From the NCBI GenBank assembly GCA_028288725.1, contig JAQGIC010000095.1, positions 1 through 60,537 of the forward strand: a stretch of DNA of 60,537 nucleotides. The letters are read 5' to 3'. The notes beneath the pieces are model-generated. The model did not search any database, was not told the origin of the DNA, and saw nothing but the letters and a program-made list of their open reading frames with translations. Position numbers and translations under genes: made by a program. Shown here piece by piece: positions 9,821 to 17,749 of this stretch (its first letter is position 1; each line of letters starts with the position of its first letter). The stretch comes from Rhodospirillales bacterium. Lineage in GTDB: Bacteria; Pseudomonadota; Alphaproteobacteria; ATCC43930; CGMCC-115725.

Positions 9821-10768
9821 ATGAGTCTCGCCGTCGCCATCCAGATGGACCCGATCGAGAGCGTCAATATCGACGCCGACTCGACCTTCGTTCTGGCGCT
9901 GGAGGCGCAGGCGCGCGGCCATCTGCTGTATCACTATGGGCCGAAGCAGCTGGCCTTCAAGAACGGCCGGGTCCATGCCTGGGCGCGGCCGCTCAAGGTC
10001 CGGCGCGAGCGCGGCAATCATTTCAGCCTTGGCGCGCCCGAATCGATCGATCTGGCCGGGGTCGACGTGGTGCTGATGCGCCAGGATCCGCCGTTCGACA
10101 TGGCCTACATCACGGCGACCCATCTCCTGGAACGGATCCATCCGCAAACCCTGGTGGTAAACGATCCGGCTGCCGTGCGCAACGCGCCGGAAAAGCTGTT
10201 CGTCACCCAGTTCCCGACCCTGATGCCGCCGACGCTGATCACGTCCGACCGGCGCGAGATCGACATCTTCCGCGAGGAACATCGCGACATCATCGTGAAG
10301 CCTTTGTTCGGCAACGGCGGCGCCGGGGTGTTCCGCATTCGCGACGGCGACGAGAACCTGGGATCGCTCCTGGAGATGTTCGCGAGCATCAGCAACGAGC
10401 CGCTGATGATCCAGCGCTACGTGCCCGAGGTGCGCCAGGGCGACAAGCGCATCATCCTGATCGACGGCGAACCGGTCGGCGCCGTGCTGCGCGTGCCGGC
10501 CCAGGGCGAGGCGCGCGCCAACCTGCATGTCGGCGGCAAGGCGGTGAAGACCGGCATCACGAACCGCGAGCGCGACATCTGCGCCGCGATCGCTCCGGCG
10601 CTGAAGGCCCAGGGCCTGATCTTCGTCGGCATCGACGTGATTGGCGATTACATCACCGAGATCAACGTCACCTCGCCGACCGGACTGCAGGAGATCAACC
10701 GGTTCGACGAAGTAGCGCTCGAGGCCCGCATCTGGGACGTGATCGAGGCGAAGCGCAAGCGGCGGTAA
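9821..10768 (+). CDS. gshB: Glutathione synthetase
   Basis: ATP-grasp enzyme joining gamma-glutamylcysteine and glycine to make glutathione. The 315-residue length and motifs fit bacterial Gsh[19 protein letters not shown] at the N-terminus, [20 protein letters not shown] near 85, [17 protein letters not shown] near 155 (ATP-grasp lysine and glycine loop), and [20 protein letters not shown] near the C-terminus. The ATG at 9821 follows a GGGGGTTT ribosome-binding site. Glutathione could link it functionally to the electrophile-response TetR/old-yellow-enzyme pair downstream. Confidence 0.97.
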   Translation: MSLAVAIQMDPIESVNIDADSTFVLALEAQARGHLLYHYGPKQLAFKNGRVHAWARPLKVRRERGNHFSLGAPESIDLAGVDVVLMRQDPPFDMAYITATHLLERIHPQTLVVNDPAAVRNAPEKLFVTQFPTLMPPTLITSDRREIDIFREEHRDIIVKPLFGNGGAGVFRIRDGDENLGSLLEMFASISNEPLMIQRYVPEVRQGDKRIILIDGEPVGAVLRVPAQGEARANLHVGGKAVKTGITNRERDICAAIAPALKAQGLIFVGIDVIGDYITEINVTSPTGLQEINRFDEVALEARIWDVIEAKRKRR

Positions 10769-10787
10769 AAAATCGCCCAGGGGTTCT

Positions 10788-10801
10788 GGACTAACCGGTC
10801 C
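10788..10801. promoter_or_regulatory. Candidate operator GGAC-N6-GTCC upstream of tetR
   Basis: GGACTAACCGGTCC, inside a larger imperfect inverted repeat (10780-10809) with arms GGGGTTC and GAACCCC. It ends 19 bp before the tetR ATG. The same GGAC-N6-GTCC layout recurs upstream of the old-yellow-enzyme gene, consistent with one repressor acting on both. Confidence 0.5.
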
Positions 10802-10820
10802 GGAACCCCATCTATCCTCT

Positions 10821-11390
10821 ATGGCCCGCCCCCGCGAATTCGACGAAACCCAAGCCCTGACCCAGGCGCGCGAGCTGTTTTGGCGCGATGGCTATGCGGC
10901 GACCTCGCTGGCGGCGCTGCTCGACGCCATGGCCATCAGCAAATCGAGCTTCTACGAAACGTTCGGTTCCAAACACGCGCTGTTCCTGCGCGCGCTCGCG
11001 GACTACCAGGATGAACGGGCGGGCCAGATCGAGACCTGCCTCGCCGACAGCCGAAGCGCCAAGGCGGCGATCGAGGCGCTGTTTCGCGGCATCGTCGCCT
11101 GTGAACAGGCCAAGGGCTGCATGACCTGCAACGAGGCGATCGAGTTAGGGCCGAGCGACCCCGCGGTCGAGGCCCGGGTCGGCGGTGCCCTCAGCGATAT
11201 CGAAATCCTGCTGGAGCGCACCGTCGCCCGCGGCCAGCGCGAAGGGTCGATCGGGACGTCGCTCGACGCGGCGTCGCTGGCCCGGTTGCTGGCCGTGTCG
11301 CTGAGCGGCCTTCAGGTGATGATCCGGGCCCGCACCGAGCGGGCGCGGCTCGAAGAGACGGTCGAAATCATTCTCAAACTGCTGCACTGA
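10821..11390 (+). CDS. TetR-family transcriptional regulator
   Basis: 189-residue one-domain repressor: N-terminal helix-turn-helix (about 5-50, with GYAATSLAALLDAMAISKSSFYETFGSK) and a helical ligand domain containing Cys94, Cys100 and Cys103 in CEQAKGCMTCNEAIELG. The GC-motif is usual in this LmrA/YxaF-type subfamily. NemR, the TetR repressor of the E. coli nemA gene, senses electrophiles through cysteines in a similar region, so thiol-based sensing is a reasonable inference. No ribosome-binding site precedes the ATG at 10821. It probably controls itself and the oxidoreductase gene downstream. Confidence 0.93.
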   Translation: MARPREFDETQALTQARELFWRDGYAATSLAALLDAMAISKSSFYETFGSKHALFLRALADYQDERAGQIETCLADSRSAKAAIEALFRGIVACEQAKGCMTCNEAIELGPSDPAVEARVGGALSDIEILLERTVARGQREGSIGTSLDAASLARLLAVSLSGLQVMIRARTERARLEETVEIILKLLH

Positions 11391-11443
11391 CCAGGCTTTT
11401 GCCGGGAGGAATGTCGCCATCGCGGCGCTTTCAACCCCATTTC

Positions 11444-11457
11444 GGACCGATCGGTCC
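11444..11457. promoter_or_regulatory. Candidate operator GGAC-N6-GTCC upstream of the OYE gene
   Basis: GGACCGATCGGTCC is a perfect 14-bp palindrome ending 19 bp before the ATG of the old-yellow-enzyme gene. It shares GGAC-N6-GTCC and the same distance to the start codon with the element before tetR. Confidence 0.55.
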
Positions 11458-11476
11458 ATATCTTTCGGAGCGTTCC

Positions 11477-12541
11477 ATGCCCAAGCCCTCTTCCCTGTTC
11501 ACGCCGTTCGAGCTCGGCCCGATCACGCTCGGCAACCGCATCCTGATGGCGCCCCTGACCCGCAATCGGGCCGGGGCGGGCGGCGTACCCCACGCGCTCA
11601 ACGCCGAATATTATGTCCAGCGCGCCGATGCCGGCCTGATCGTGACCGAGGCCTCGCAGATCTCGCCCCAGGGCAAGGGCTATCCGGGCACGCCCGGCAT
11701 CCATTCGGCCGAGCAGGTCGCCGGCTGGCGCCTGGTGACCGACGCCGTCCATCGGAAGGGCGGGCGGATCTTCCTGCAGCTTTGGCATGTCGGCCGCATC
11801 TCGCACCCGTCGCTGCAGCCCGACGGCCAGCGGCCGGTCGCCCCGTCGGCCGTGACGCCGGCCGGCGATGCCATGACCGCCACCGGGCCGCAGCCTTACG
11901 TCGAACCGCGCGCGCTGGCGCTGGATGAAATCCCCGGCATCGTCGCGGATTACCGCCGGGCGGCGGTCAATGCCAAGGCGGCCGGCTTCGACGGCGTCGA
12001 GGTCCATGGCGCGAATGGCTATCTGCTCGACCAGTTCCTGCGCGACGGCTCGAACCAGCGCACGGATGCCTACGGCGGCCCGGTCGAGAACCGCGCCCGG
12101 CTGCTGCTGGAGGTGGTCGAGGTCGCCTCGACCGTGTTCGGCGCCGCCCGGGTCGGCGTCCGGCTGTCGCCGATCAATCCGTTCAACGACATGCGGGATT
12201 CCGACCCGCAAGCGACGTTCGATTATGCCGCGACCCAGCTGGGCCGCCGGGGCCTGGCCTATCTGCATGTCTATCAGGCCGGCACCGCGCCGTTCGACTG
12301 GCGGCAGTTCCGCCAGGCGTTCGGCGGCGTCTTCGTGGTCAATGGCGGCTATGACCGGCCCAAGGCGGAAGCCGCGATCGAGAACGGGGCGGCCGATCTG
12401 GTCGCGTTCGGCTCGTCCTTCCTGGCCAATCCCGATCTGGTCACCCGTCTGGAGCGGAACGCGCCGCTGAACCCGCCCAATCCGGCGACCTTCTACGGCG
12501 GCGGCGCCGAGGGCTATACCGACTATCCGACGCTGGGCTAA
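11477..12541 (+). CDS. Old yellow enzyme family NADH:flavin oxidoreductase (NemA-like)
   Basis: FMN-dependent ene-reductase that reduces activated alkenes and electrophiles such as N-ethylmaleimide with NAD(P)H. The 354-residue TIM barrel shows ILMAPLTRNRAGAGGVPHAL at the N-terminus, LQLWHVGRISHPSLQPDG, the active-site segment VEVHGANGYLLDQFL (His/Asn pair and conserved Tyr), SNQRTDAYGGPVENR, and VNGGYDRPKAEAAIENGAAD for FMN phosphate binding. The ATG at 11477 follows TTTCGGAG. It is downstream of a TetR gene, as nemA follows nemR in E. coli. Confidence 0.92.
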   Translation: MPKPSSLFTPFELGPITLGNRILMAPLTRNRAGAGGVPHALNAEYYVQRADAGLIVTEASQISPQGKGYPGTPGIHSAEQVAGWRLVTDAVHRKGGRIFLQLWHVGRISHPSLQPDGQRPVAPSAVTPAGDAMTATGPQPYVEPRALALDEIPGIVADYRRAAVNAKAAGFDGVEVHGANGYLLDQFLRDGSNQRTDAYGGPVENRARLLLEVVEVASTVFGAARVGVRLSPINPFNDMRDSDPQATFDYAATQLGRRGLAYLHVYQAGTAPFDWRQFRQAFGGVFVVNGGYDRPKAEAAIENGAADLVAFGSSFLANPDLVTRLERNAPLNPPNPATFYGGGAEGYTDYPTLG

Positions 12542-12552
12542 CGCCGTCCACG

Positions 12553-12590
12553 TGCTAGGCTCGCCGTACTCTTCATCGGCGAGCCTAGCA
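12553..12590. promoter_or_regulatory. 14-bp perfect inverted repeat abutting a start codon
   Basis: Arms TGCTAGGCTCGCCG (12553-12566) and CGGCGAGCCTAGCA (12577-12590) with a 10-base loop. The last base of the stem is the A of the ATG of the glycosyltransferase gene. The RNA hairpin would cover the ribosome-binding region, where no Shine-Dalgarno is visible. It might instead terminate the upstream gene, although only a weakly T-rich stretch follows. Confidence 0.75.
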
Positions 12591-13738
12591 TGCGCTTTAT
12601 TCTGTTTCGCGGGTCCAGCCTCTACGGCAGCATCGATCGCATGCTGGACAGCCTGGCGGCCGCCTTCGTCGCCCGGGGCGACGCGGCGCCGATCATCGAC
12701 GCGACCGGTCCGACCTATATCCACGCGCTGCAGCAGGCGATCACCGACGGCCCGGTCGATGCGTTTCTGGGCTTTTCCGGCATCGGTATCGACCAGCGCG
12801 TCGAGGGCAATCTGTATAACGCGCTCGAAAAGCCGCTGGTCTCGATCTATCTGGACCCGCTGCTGCTCTATTGGAACCAGGTCGCGACGCCGATCCGCCG
12901 CCGGCTGATCACCACGACGGCGCCAGGCGATCTTGATTATTGGCGCGGCAAGCTGAGCCTGCCCGTGCCCTTGCGTCATCTGCCCCATGCGGCGGTGGCC
13001 TTGCTGCCAGGTACCGCGCCGGTGCCGTGGGATCGGCGCGAAATCGGCCTGCTGCATGCCGGAACCGCCCCCGCCGATCCCGCGGTGTTGCGGGCCGGAT
13101 GGGCCCAGCACGGACCGCAGGTCGAGGGTCGGCTGAACGGCATGCTCGACGCCCATGATGCCGATCCGTTCGCGCCGCTGCCCGACATCATCGCCCGCGT
13201 CGGCCATCCCGTGGCCTCGCTGGGCGCGCCGCAATCGCTCTATCCCTATTTCCAGACGCTCGACCAATATCTGCGCGCCCGGGTGCGCTGGCGCATGATC
13301 CTGGACTTGCTCGGCCATGATCTGACCCTGGTCGGGCCCGGCTGGGAGGCCGTGGCGGCGGCGGCGTCCGGGCCGGTGCGCGCAAAACTGCTGGGTCCCC
13401 GCGCGGCAGCCGAGGTCGCCCAACTGACCACCCGCGCCCGGATCGTGGTCAATAGCTGCACGCCCTATCACGGCAGCCACGAACGGCTGTTCCAGGCCAT
13501 GGCCGCCGGCGCCGTGGCCCTGACCAGCGCCACGGCCTGGCTGGGTCTGACCGCGCCCGACGGCGTGCTGGCCCAGGCTCGCCCGGATCTGAGCGACGTC
13601 GGCGCGCTGGCGGACAGGCTGCTGGGCGATTCCACCCAGGCCCAGGCGATGGCCGAGGCCGGCCGCGCCTGGTTCGAGACCGCCCACACCTGGGCCCACC
13701 GCGCCGCGACGATCGGCCAGATGGTTCGGCAGCTTTAG
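12590..13738 (+). CDS. CgeB-like glycosyltransferase (putative)
   Basis: 382-residue protein resembling the CgeB/Glyco_trans_1_2 group: a variable N-terminal Rossmann-like half and a C-terminal half with LVGPGWEAVA, then ARIVVNSCTPYHGSHERLFQAMAAGAVALT, corresponding to the donor-binding 'GxxxRxxEAMAAGA' region of GT4-like enzymes. Acceptor and sugar are unknown. The start codon is embedded in a strong inverted repeat. The TAG stop (13736-13738) forms the left edge of a palindromic repeat. It is not obviously in an operon. Confidence 0.7.
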   Translation: MRFILFRGSSLYGSIDRMLDSLAAAFVARGDAAPIIDATGPTYIHALQQAITDGPVDAFLGFSGIGIDQRVEGNLYNALEKPLVSIYLDPLLLYWNQVATPIRRRLITTTAPGDLDYWRGKLSLPVPLRHLPHAAVALLPGTAPVPWDRREIGLLHAGTAPADPAVLRAGWAQHGPQVEGRLNGMLDAHDADPFAPLPDIIARVGHPVASLGAPQSLYPYFQTLDQYLRARVRWRMILDLLGHDLTLVGPGWEAVAAAASGPVRAKLLGPRAAAEVAQLTTRARIVVNSCTPYHGSHERLFQAMAAGAVALTSATAWLGLTAPDGVLAQARPDLSDVGALADRLLGDSTQAQAMAEAGRAWFETAHTWAHRAATIGQMVRQL

Positions 13739-13798
13739 GGCGCGATGATATGAGGCCTGCTCGGCCTCATATCTGAATCGCACTCTAAATCAAATATT
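13736..13798. repeat. Palindromic repeat, TAGAG family (module A)
   Basis: A 52-bp hairpin module (13736-13787) with core arms GATATGAGGC / GCCTCATATC and outer arms ending in TAG(G)G and CTCTA, plus the tail AATCAAATATT. Bases 13740-13798 are identical over 59 nt to 42010-42068. It fills a convergent junction: the left edge provides the TAG of the glycosyltransferase gene and the right edge the TGA of the lysR gene. Confidence 0.9.
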
Positions 13799-14700
13799 CA
13801 GAGCCAGGGCGGCAGGCCGGCGGCGATCTCGCGCGTGATGTTCAGAAACGCCAGCACGACCGGCGACCGCTCGGTCGCACGATAGGCGATCTTCATCGGG
13901 ATGCTGGGCGAGGGTGCGGCCGCCGGCACGAAACTGACGCCCGCCCGCGGCACACGGCCGAAGCCGGCGGCGGTCAGCGCCAGGCCCATCCCGGCCGCGA
14001 CCAGCCCCAGCGCGGATTCGGCATATTGCGACTGGACCGCGACCTTGGGCTCGACCCCGCCGGCCCGGAAGACCGACAGCAGGAAACTGTTGTCGATGCC
14101 GCGGGCCATGCCGCCGCCATAGAGCACGACCGGCTCATCGGCCAGTTCGGCGATGGCGATCTCGCACCGGCCGGCCCAGCGATGGTCCGACGGCAGGGCG
14201 ATGGACATCGGCTCTTCATAGAGCGATTCCTCGGTCAGGTCGGCATGATCGATGCCCGGGCGGACGAAGCCGACATGGACGCGCCGGTCCAGCAGCGCCG
14301 CCTGCTGCTCGAACGGCAGCATTTCGTACAGCAGCACCTCCACGCCCGGATGCTCGGTATGAAACCGGCGCAGGACCGGCGGCAGCAGCAGGTTCATGGC
14401 CGAGCCGACATAGCCGATGCCGATCCAGCCGACCTCGCCGCGCCCGATCCGACGCGCCCCGGCGACGGCCTGCTCAAGCTGAGCGATCAGGGTCGCCGCC
14501 TCGGTCTTGAAAAACTGGCCGGCCTCGGTCAGGCGCAGCGGCCGGCTGCCGCGTTCCAGCAACTGCAGGCCCAGTTCCTCCTCCAATTGGCGGATCTGCT
14601 GGCTTAACGGCGGCTGGGCGATATGCAGGCGCAGGGCGGCACGGCTGAAATTCAGCTCCTCGGCCACCGCTAGAAAATAGCGGAGATGACGCAGCTCCAT
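13798..14700 (-). CDS. LysR-family transcriptional regulator
   Basis: 300-residue LTTR with the N-terminal winged helix (MELRHLRYFLAVAEELNFSR, ...HIAQPPLSQQIRQLEEELG) and a periplasmic-binding-protein-like effector domain. The N-terminus is of the BenM/CatM/CbbR-like type that often controls a divergent gene. Here the divergent neighbour is a small membrane-protein ORF 86 bp away, with an ATAG-N4-CTAT palindrome 15 bp upstream of the lysR ATG. The effector is unknown. Its stop codon lies in a palindromic repeat. Confidence 0.93.
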   Translation of the reverse strand: MELRHLRYFLAVAEELNFSRAALRLHIAQPPLSQQIRQLEEELGLQLLERGSRPLRLTEAGQFFKTEAATLIAQLEQAVAGARRIGRGEVGWIGIGYVGSAMNLLLPPVLRRFHTEHPGVEVLLYEMLPFEQQAALLDRRVHVGFVRPGIDHADLTEESLYEEPMSIALPSDHRWAGRCEIAIAELADEPVVLYGGGMARGIDNSFLLSVFRAGGVEPKVAVQSQYAESALGLVAAGMGLALTAAGFGRVPRAGVSFVPAAAPSPSIPMKIAYRATERSPVVLAFLNITREIAAGLPPWL

Positions 14701-14714
14701 CAGACGTTTCGCCT

Positions 14715-14726
14715 ATAGTTTTCTAT
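14715..14726. promoter_or_regulatory. Candidate LysR-type binding site (ATA-N6-TAT)
   Basis: ATAGTTTTCTAT has dyad symmetry and fits the ATA-N6-TAT layout common among BenM/CatM-type LysR regulators. It lies between the lysR start (14700) and the divergent small ORF (14787), the expected place for an autoregulatory and activator site. Confidence 0.4.
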
Positions 14727-14786
14727 CGAACCGATCTTAGACCTCTGAAACCGCAAAGCCTATATCCAGCGGCAGAGGAGATCACC

Positions 14787-15035
14787 ATGGCTGCCGTGCC
14801 CCAAGTCACCCATCTGTTCACCGACCCGTCCGCCCCGACCTGGCCCGTCAGTCCCGGCCCGAGCCGACCCGCCGCCACCGTCCTGCGCTTTCCCCGCCCG
14901 CGCGGGCCGACCCTGGTCGCCGCCGATCCGAACGAGGGGCACCCGCTCGTCGGGACCGCCAATCCGGTCCGCGAGATCACCGCCGCCTGGGCGCTCGTGC
15001 TCGGTCTGGCGATCCTCGGCTTCGTTTTGTTCTAG
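14787..15035 (+). CDS. Small predicted membrane protein
   Basis: 82-residue ORF, not recognised. The first 60 residues are proline-rich and probably disordered. The last 18 (AAWALVLGLAILGFVLF) form one predicted transmembrane helix ending at the C-terminus, so a tail-anchored or single-pass inner-membrane protein is suggested. GAGGAG lies 7-8 bases before the ATG. It is divergent from lysR and ends about 70 bp before comM. LysR-controlled expression is inferred only from position. Confidence 0.55.
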   Translation: MAAVPQVTHLFTDPSAPTWPVSPGPSRPAATVLRFPRPRGPTLVAADPNEGHPLVGTANPVREITAAWALVLGLAILGFVLF

Positions 15036-15103
15036 TCCGCTGGTGCTCGCGCCCCGGTCCCTGTAGGCTCGCCTCCTGGTTTAGCGGAGGACGTTGCCCG
15101 GGC

Positions 15104-16624
15104 ATGGTCGCGCGCATACATACCGTCGCCTTTCAGGGCATCGACGTCCTGCCGATCGAGGTTCAGGTCCAGATCGTCGCCGGGCTGCCAAGTTTCGTCG
15201 TGGTGGGCCTGCCCGATAAGGCGGTCGCGGAATCGCGCGAGCGGGTGCGCGCCGCCCTGACCGCGATCGGGCTCGCGCTGCCGCCCAAGCGCATCGTGGT
15301 CAATCTGTCGCCGGCCGACGTGCAGAAGGAGGGCAGCCATTTCGATCTGCCGATCGCGGCGGGATTGCTGGTCGCCATGGGCGTCCTGCCGGGCGACGAG
15401 CTGGAAGGCTATGTCACCCTGGGCGAACTGGCGCTCGACGGTTCGCTGACCACGGTCGCCGGCGCCCTGCCGGCCGCCATGGGTGCCGCCGAGCAGCAGC
15501 GCGGGTTGATCTGCCCCGCGGCCTGCGGCGGCGAGGCGGCCTGGGCGGGTTCGATCGAGATCCTGGCACCGGCAACCCTCCTGGCGCTGATCAATCACTT
15601 CAAAGGCAGCCAAGTCCTGTCGCCGCCCAGCCCGCGGCTCGAGGCCGACGGGCCGGCGCCGCCGGATCTTAGGGATATTAAGGGCCAGGAATCGGCCAAG
15701 CGGGTCTTGGAATTGGCGGCCGCGGGCGGGCATCATCTGCTCATGACCGGGCCGCCCGGATCCGGTAAGTCGATGCTGGCCGCCCGCCTGCCCGGCTTGC
15801 TGCCGCCGCTCGACCCGGCCGAAGCGCTCGAGGTCAGCATGATCCATTCGGTCGCCGGATTGCTGCGCGACGGACGGCTGATGCGCCATCGGCCGTTCCG
15901 CGACCCACATCATTCCGCCTCGCTGCCGGCGCTGATCGGCGGGGGAACCCGCGCCAAGCCCGGCGAAATCTCGCTGGCCCATCTGGGCGTGCTGTTTCTG
16001 GACGAGCTGCCGGAGTTCGCGCGCGCCACGCTCGAATCCCTGCGCCAGCCGCTCGAGACCGGCCGTGCCGTGGTCGCCCGCGCCAATGCCCATGTGACCT
16101 ATCCGGCGCGGGTGCAATTGATCGCGGCGATGAACCCGTGCCGCTGCGGCCATCTGGACGATCCGGCCCAGGCCTGCGCCCGCGCGCCACGCTGCGCCCA
16201 GGATTACCAGAGCAAGATTTCGGGGCCGCTGTTCGATCGTATCGATCTCCATGTCGACGTGCCGGCGGTGCGCGCCGTCGATCTGGCCCTGCCGCCCCCG
16301 GCGGAGGATTCGGCCATCGTCGCCAAGCGGATCGCCCGGGCCCGGCGGCACCAGGCCGAACGGTTCGCCCGCCTGCCGGCCGACCGGCGCATCCGCACCA
16401 ATGCCGAGGCCGACGGCGCCTTTCTGACCGAGATCGCCGATCCGGATCCGGACGGCAAGCGTCTGCTGGTCGATGCGGCCGAGCGGCTGAAACTGTCGGC
16501 GCGCGGCTATCATCGCGTCTTGCGCGTGGCCCGCACGCTGGCCGACCTGGATGGCAGCGACGGGGTCCGGCGGCCGCATGTCGCCGAGGCGCTGAGCTAT
16601 CGCCGGCTCGGCCCCGGCGGATGA
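15104..16624 (+). CDS. comM: YifB/ComM-family Mg-chelatase-like AAA+ ATPase
   Basis: 506-residue AAA+ protein. In naturally competent bacteria ComM is a helicase driving branch migration during transformation; many non-competent species carry it too. Domains: N-terminal ChlI-like Lon-protease-fold domain (about 1-170), AAA+ module with Walker A MTGPPGSGKSMLA (about 212) and Walker B VLFLDELPEF, the zinc-like AMNPCRCGHLDDP stretch, and the C-terminal lid with SARGYHRVLRVARTLADLDG. The start MVARIHTVAFQGID is typical. The TGA stop lies within a short tandem repeat. Confidence 0.94.
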   Translation: MVARIHTVAFQGIDVLPIEVQVQIVAGLPSFVVVGLPDKAVAESRERVRAALTAIGLALPPKRIVVNLSPADVQKEGSHFDLPIAAGLLVAMGVLPGDELEGYVTLGELALDGSLTTVAGALPAAMGAAEQQRGLICPAACGGEAAWAGSIEILAPATLLALINHFKGSQVLSPPSPRLEADGPAPPDLRDIKGQESAKRVLELAAAGGHHLLMTGPPGSGKSMLAARLPGLLPPLDPAEALEVSMIHSVAGLLRDGRLMRHRPFRDPHHSASLPALIGGGTRAKPGEISLAHLGVLFLDELPEFARATLESLRQPLETGRAVVARANAHVTYPARVQLIAAMNPCRCGHLDDPAQACARAPRCAQDYQSKISGPLFDRIDLHVDVPAVRAVDLALPPPAEDSAIVAKRIARARRHQAERFARLPADRRIRTNAEADGAFLTEIADPDPDGKRLLVDAAERLKLSARGYHRVLRVARTLADLDGSDGVRRPHVAEALSYRRLGPGG

Positions 16625-16684
16625 ATCACAGCGCATCGTGGGATGAATCCCACGCGCTTCGTGGGATGAATCACACGCATTTCG
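16616..16684. repeat. 22-23-nt tandem repeat at the comM 3' end
   Basis: Three units with ATGAATC at 16621, 16643 and 16666, each ending in GC(A/G)(T/C)(A/T)TCG-like sequence. The middle unit contains the palindrome GTGGGAT-GA-ATCCCAC. The first unit contains the comM stop. The rest of the gap to 16807 shows nothing recognisable apart from probable promoter sequence for the next gene. Confidence 0.75.
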
Positions 16685-16807
16685 GGGCAAACCGTACCCT
16701 TTGCGCCAATTTGGTAACGAGTCGTCAAGCGTCCCCGCCCCAAACTTTCATCCTGGGTCCCCTTGCCGATGCGAGGCCGGATTCCGGATCGAGGACGAGA
16801 GCCCCCA

Positions 16808-17743
16808 GTGAAATATCGCGACGAATTCAGGCAGGTTCGCGTGTTGCTGATCGAGCTGCCCATGGGGCGGCGCGTCTTGCGCACGGCGCTAGGCTCGTTC
16901 GACATCACAAAGATCGAGGAATGGAACGAGGTCAGGACCGACCCGGGCGATCTCGCCACCCTGGCCAGCTTCGACCTGATCATCGCCAATATCGACGAGG
17001 CGGATGATTCGGCGGCCGTGCTGCTGCGGTCGTTGCGCAACGGCACGATCCCGGGCAATCCGTTCGTGCCGGCCATCGTGACCTGCAACAGCCCGACCCC
17101 GACGACCGTCCGCGCCGCGGTCGATTGCGGCGCCGACGCGGTCGTGCTGAAGCCCTATTCCCTGAAGCAGATCATGGACCCGATCACGGCCCTGGTCGAT
17201 CGCCGCCGGCCGTTCGTGGTGACGTCCGACTATGTCGGGCCGGAGCGGCGGACCTTTCAGCGCGAGGGCCAGGTCATCGACCAGATCGTGGTGCCGAACC
17301 CGCTGGCCGCCAAGGTGCTGAACCTGGATCCGGCCGAGCAGGCCGCCGCGACCGAAGCCGCCATGGCCCGGATCGAGCAGCAGAAGTCGCAGCGCCTGGT
17401 GTTCCAGGCGCTGTTCCTGGTCCGGCTCGCCGGCTTCGTCACCATGAGCACCGCCGCCCCGGCCGCGCGACGCGACTTGGCCCGCCTGCCGAGCCTGGTC
17501 CGCGATCTGGCGCTGCGGCTCAAGAACCCGATCGAATATGCCTATCTGCAGTCTTTCGCGAACTGGGCCGTGGTCTATCCCGGCCTGATCGACGAGGACG
17601 CGCGCCGATCGAGCTGCGACGACGCGGCCGAGGCGCTCGGCGGCCTGCTGCAGCAGCTGGGTGGGACCGAAACCCCGGCCGAGAGCATCGCCCAAGCGGA
17701 CCGGGCGGTGTTCAACTATTGCCAACGCTTGAGCGCGGCTTAG
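16808..17743 (+). CDS. Response-regulator-like protein with degenerate receiver domain
   Basis: 311-residue protein from a GTG start at 16808 (an in-frame ATG at 16763 is possible). Residues 8-130 read as a CheY-like receiver: VRVLLIELP (beta1), FDLIIANID (beta3), IVTCNS (beta4 Thr92), and ADAVVLKPYS (Lys115 and cis-Pro). The phosphoacceptor aspartate is replaced by Asn61 and the beta1 acidic pair is reduced to Glu16, so phosphorylation in the normal way is unlikely. A conserved-looking linker SDYVGPERR follows, then an alpha-helical C-terminal region of unknown function with no DNA-binding motif. Confidence 0.75.
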   Translation: MKYRDEFRQVRVLLIELPMGRRVLRTALGSFDITKIEEWNEVRTDPGDLATLASFDLIIANIDEADDSAAVLLRSLRNGTIPGNPFVPAIVTCNSPTPTTVRAAVDCGADAVVLKPYSLKQIMDPITALVDRRRPFVVTSDYVGPERRTFQREGQVIDQIVVPNPLAAKVLNLDPAEQAAATEAAMARIEQQKSQRLVFQALFLVRLAGFVTMSTAAPAARRDLARLPSLVRDLALRLKNPIEYAYLQSFANWAVVYPGLIDEDARRSSCDDAAEALGGLLQQLGGTETPAESIAQADRAVFNYCQRLSAA

Positions 17744-17749
17744 GAATTA

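Noticed and set aside
10780-10809. Inverted repeat after gshB read as an intrinsic terminator
   Set aside because: No T-run on the plus strand, four of fifteen pairs are mismatched, and its core repeats before the OYE gene, which fits an operator better.
11312-13783. Very long minus-strand open frame (over 800 codons) opposite the old yellow enzyme and glycosyltransferase genes
   Set aside because: It is the complement-frame shadow common in G+C-rich DNA: Arg/Gly/Gln/Ala-rich with no recognisable domain, while the plus-strand genes have clear family motifs.
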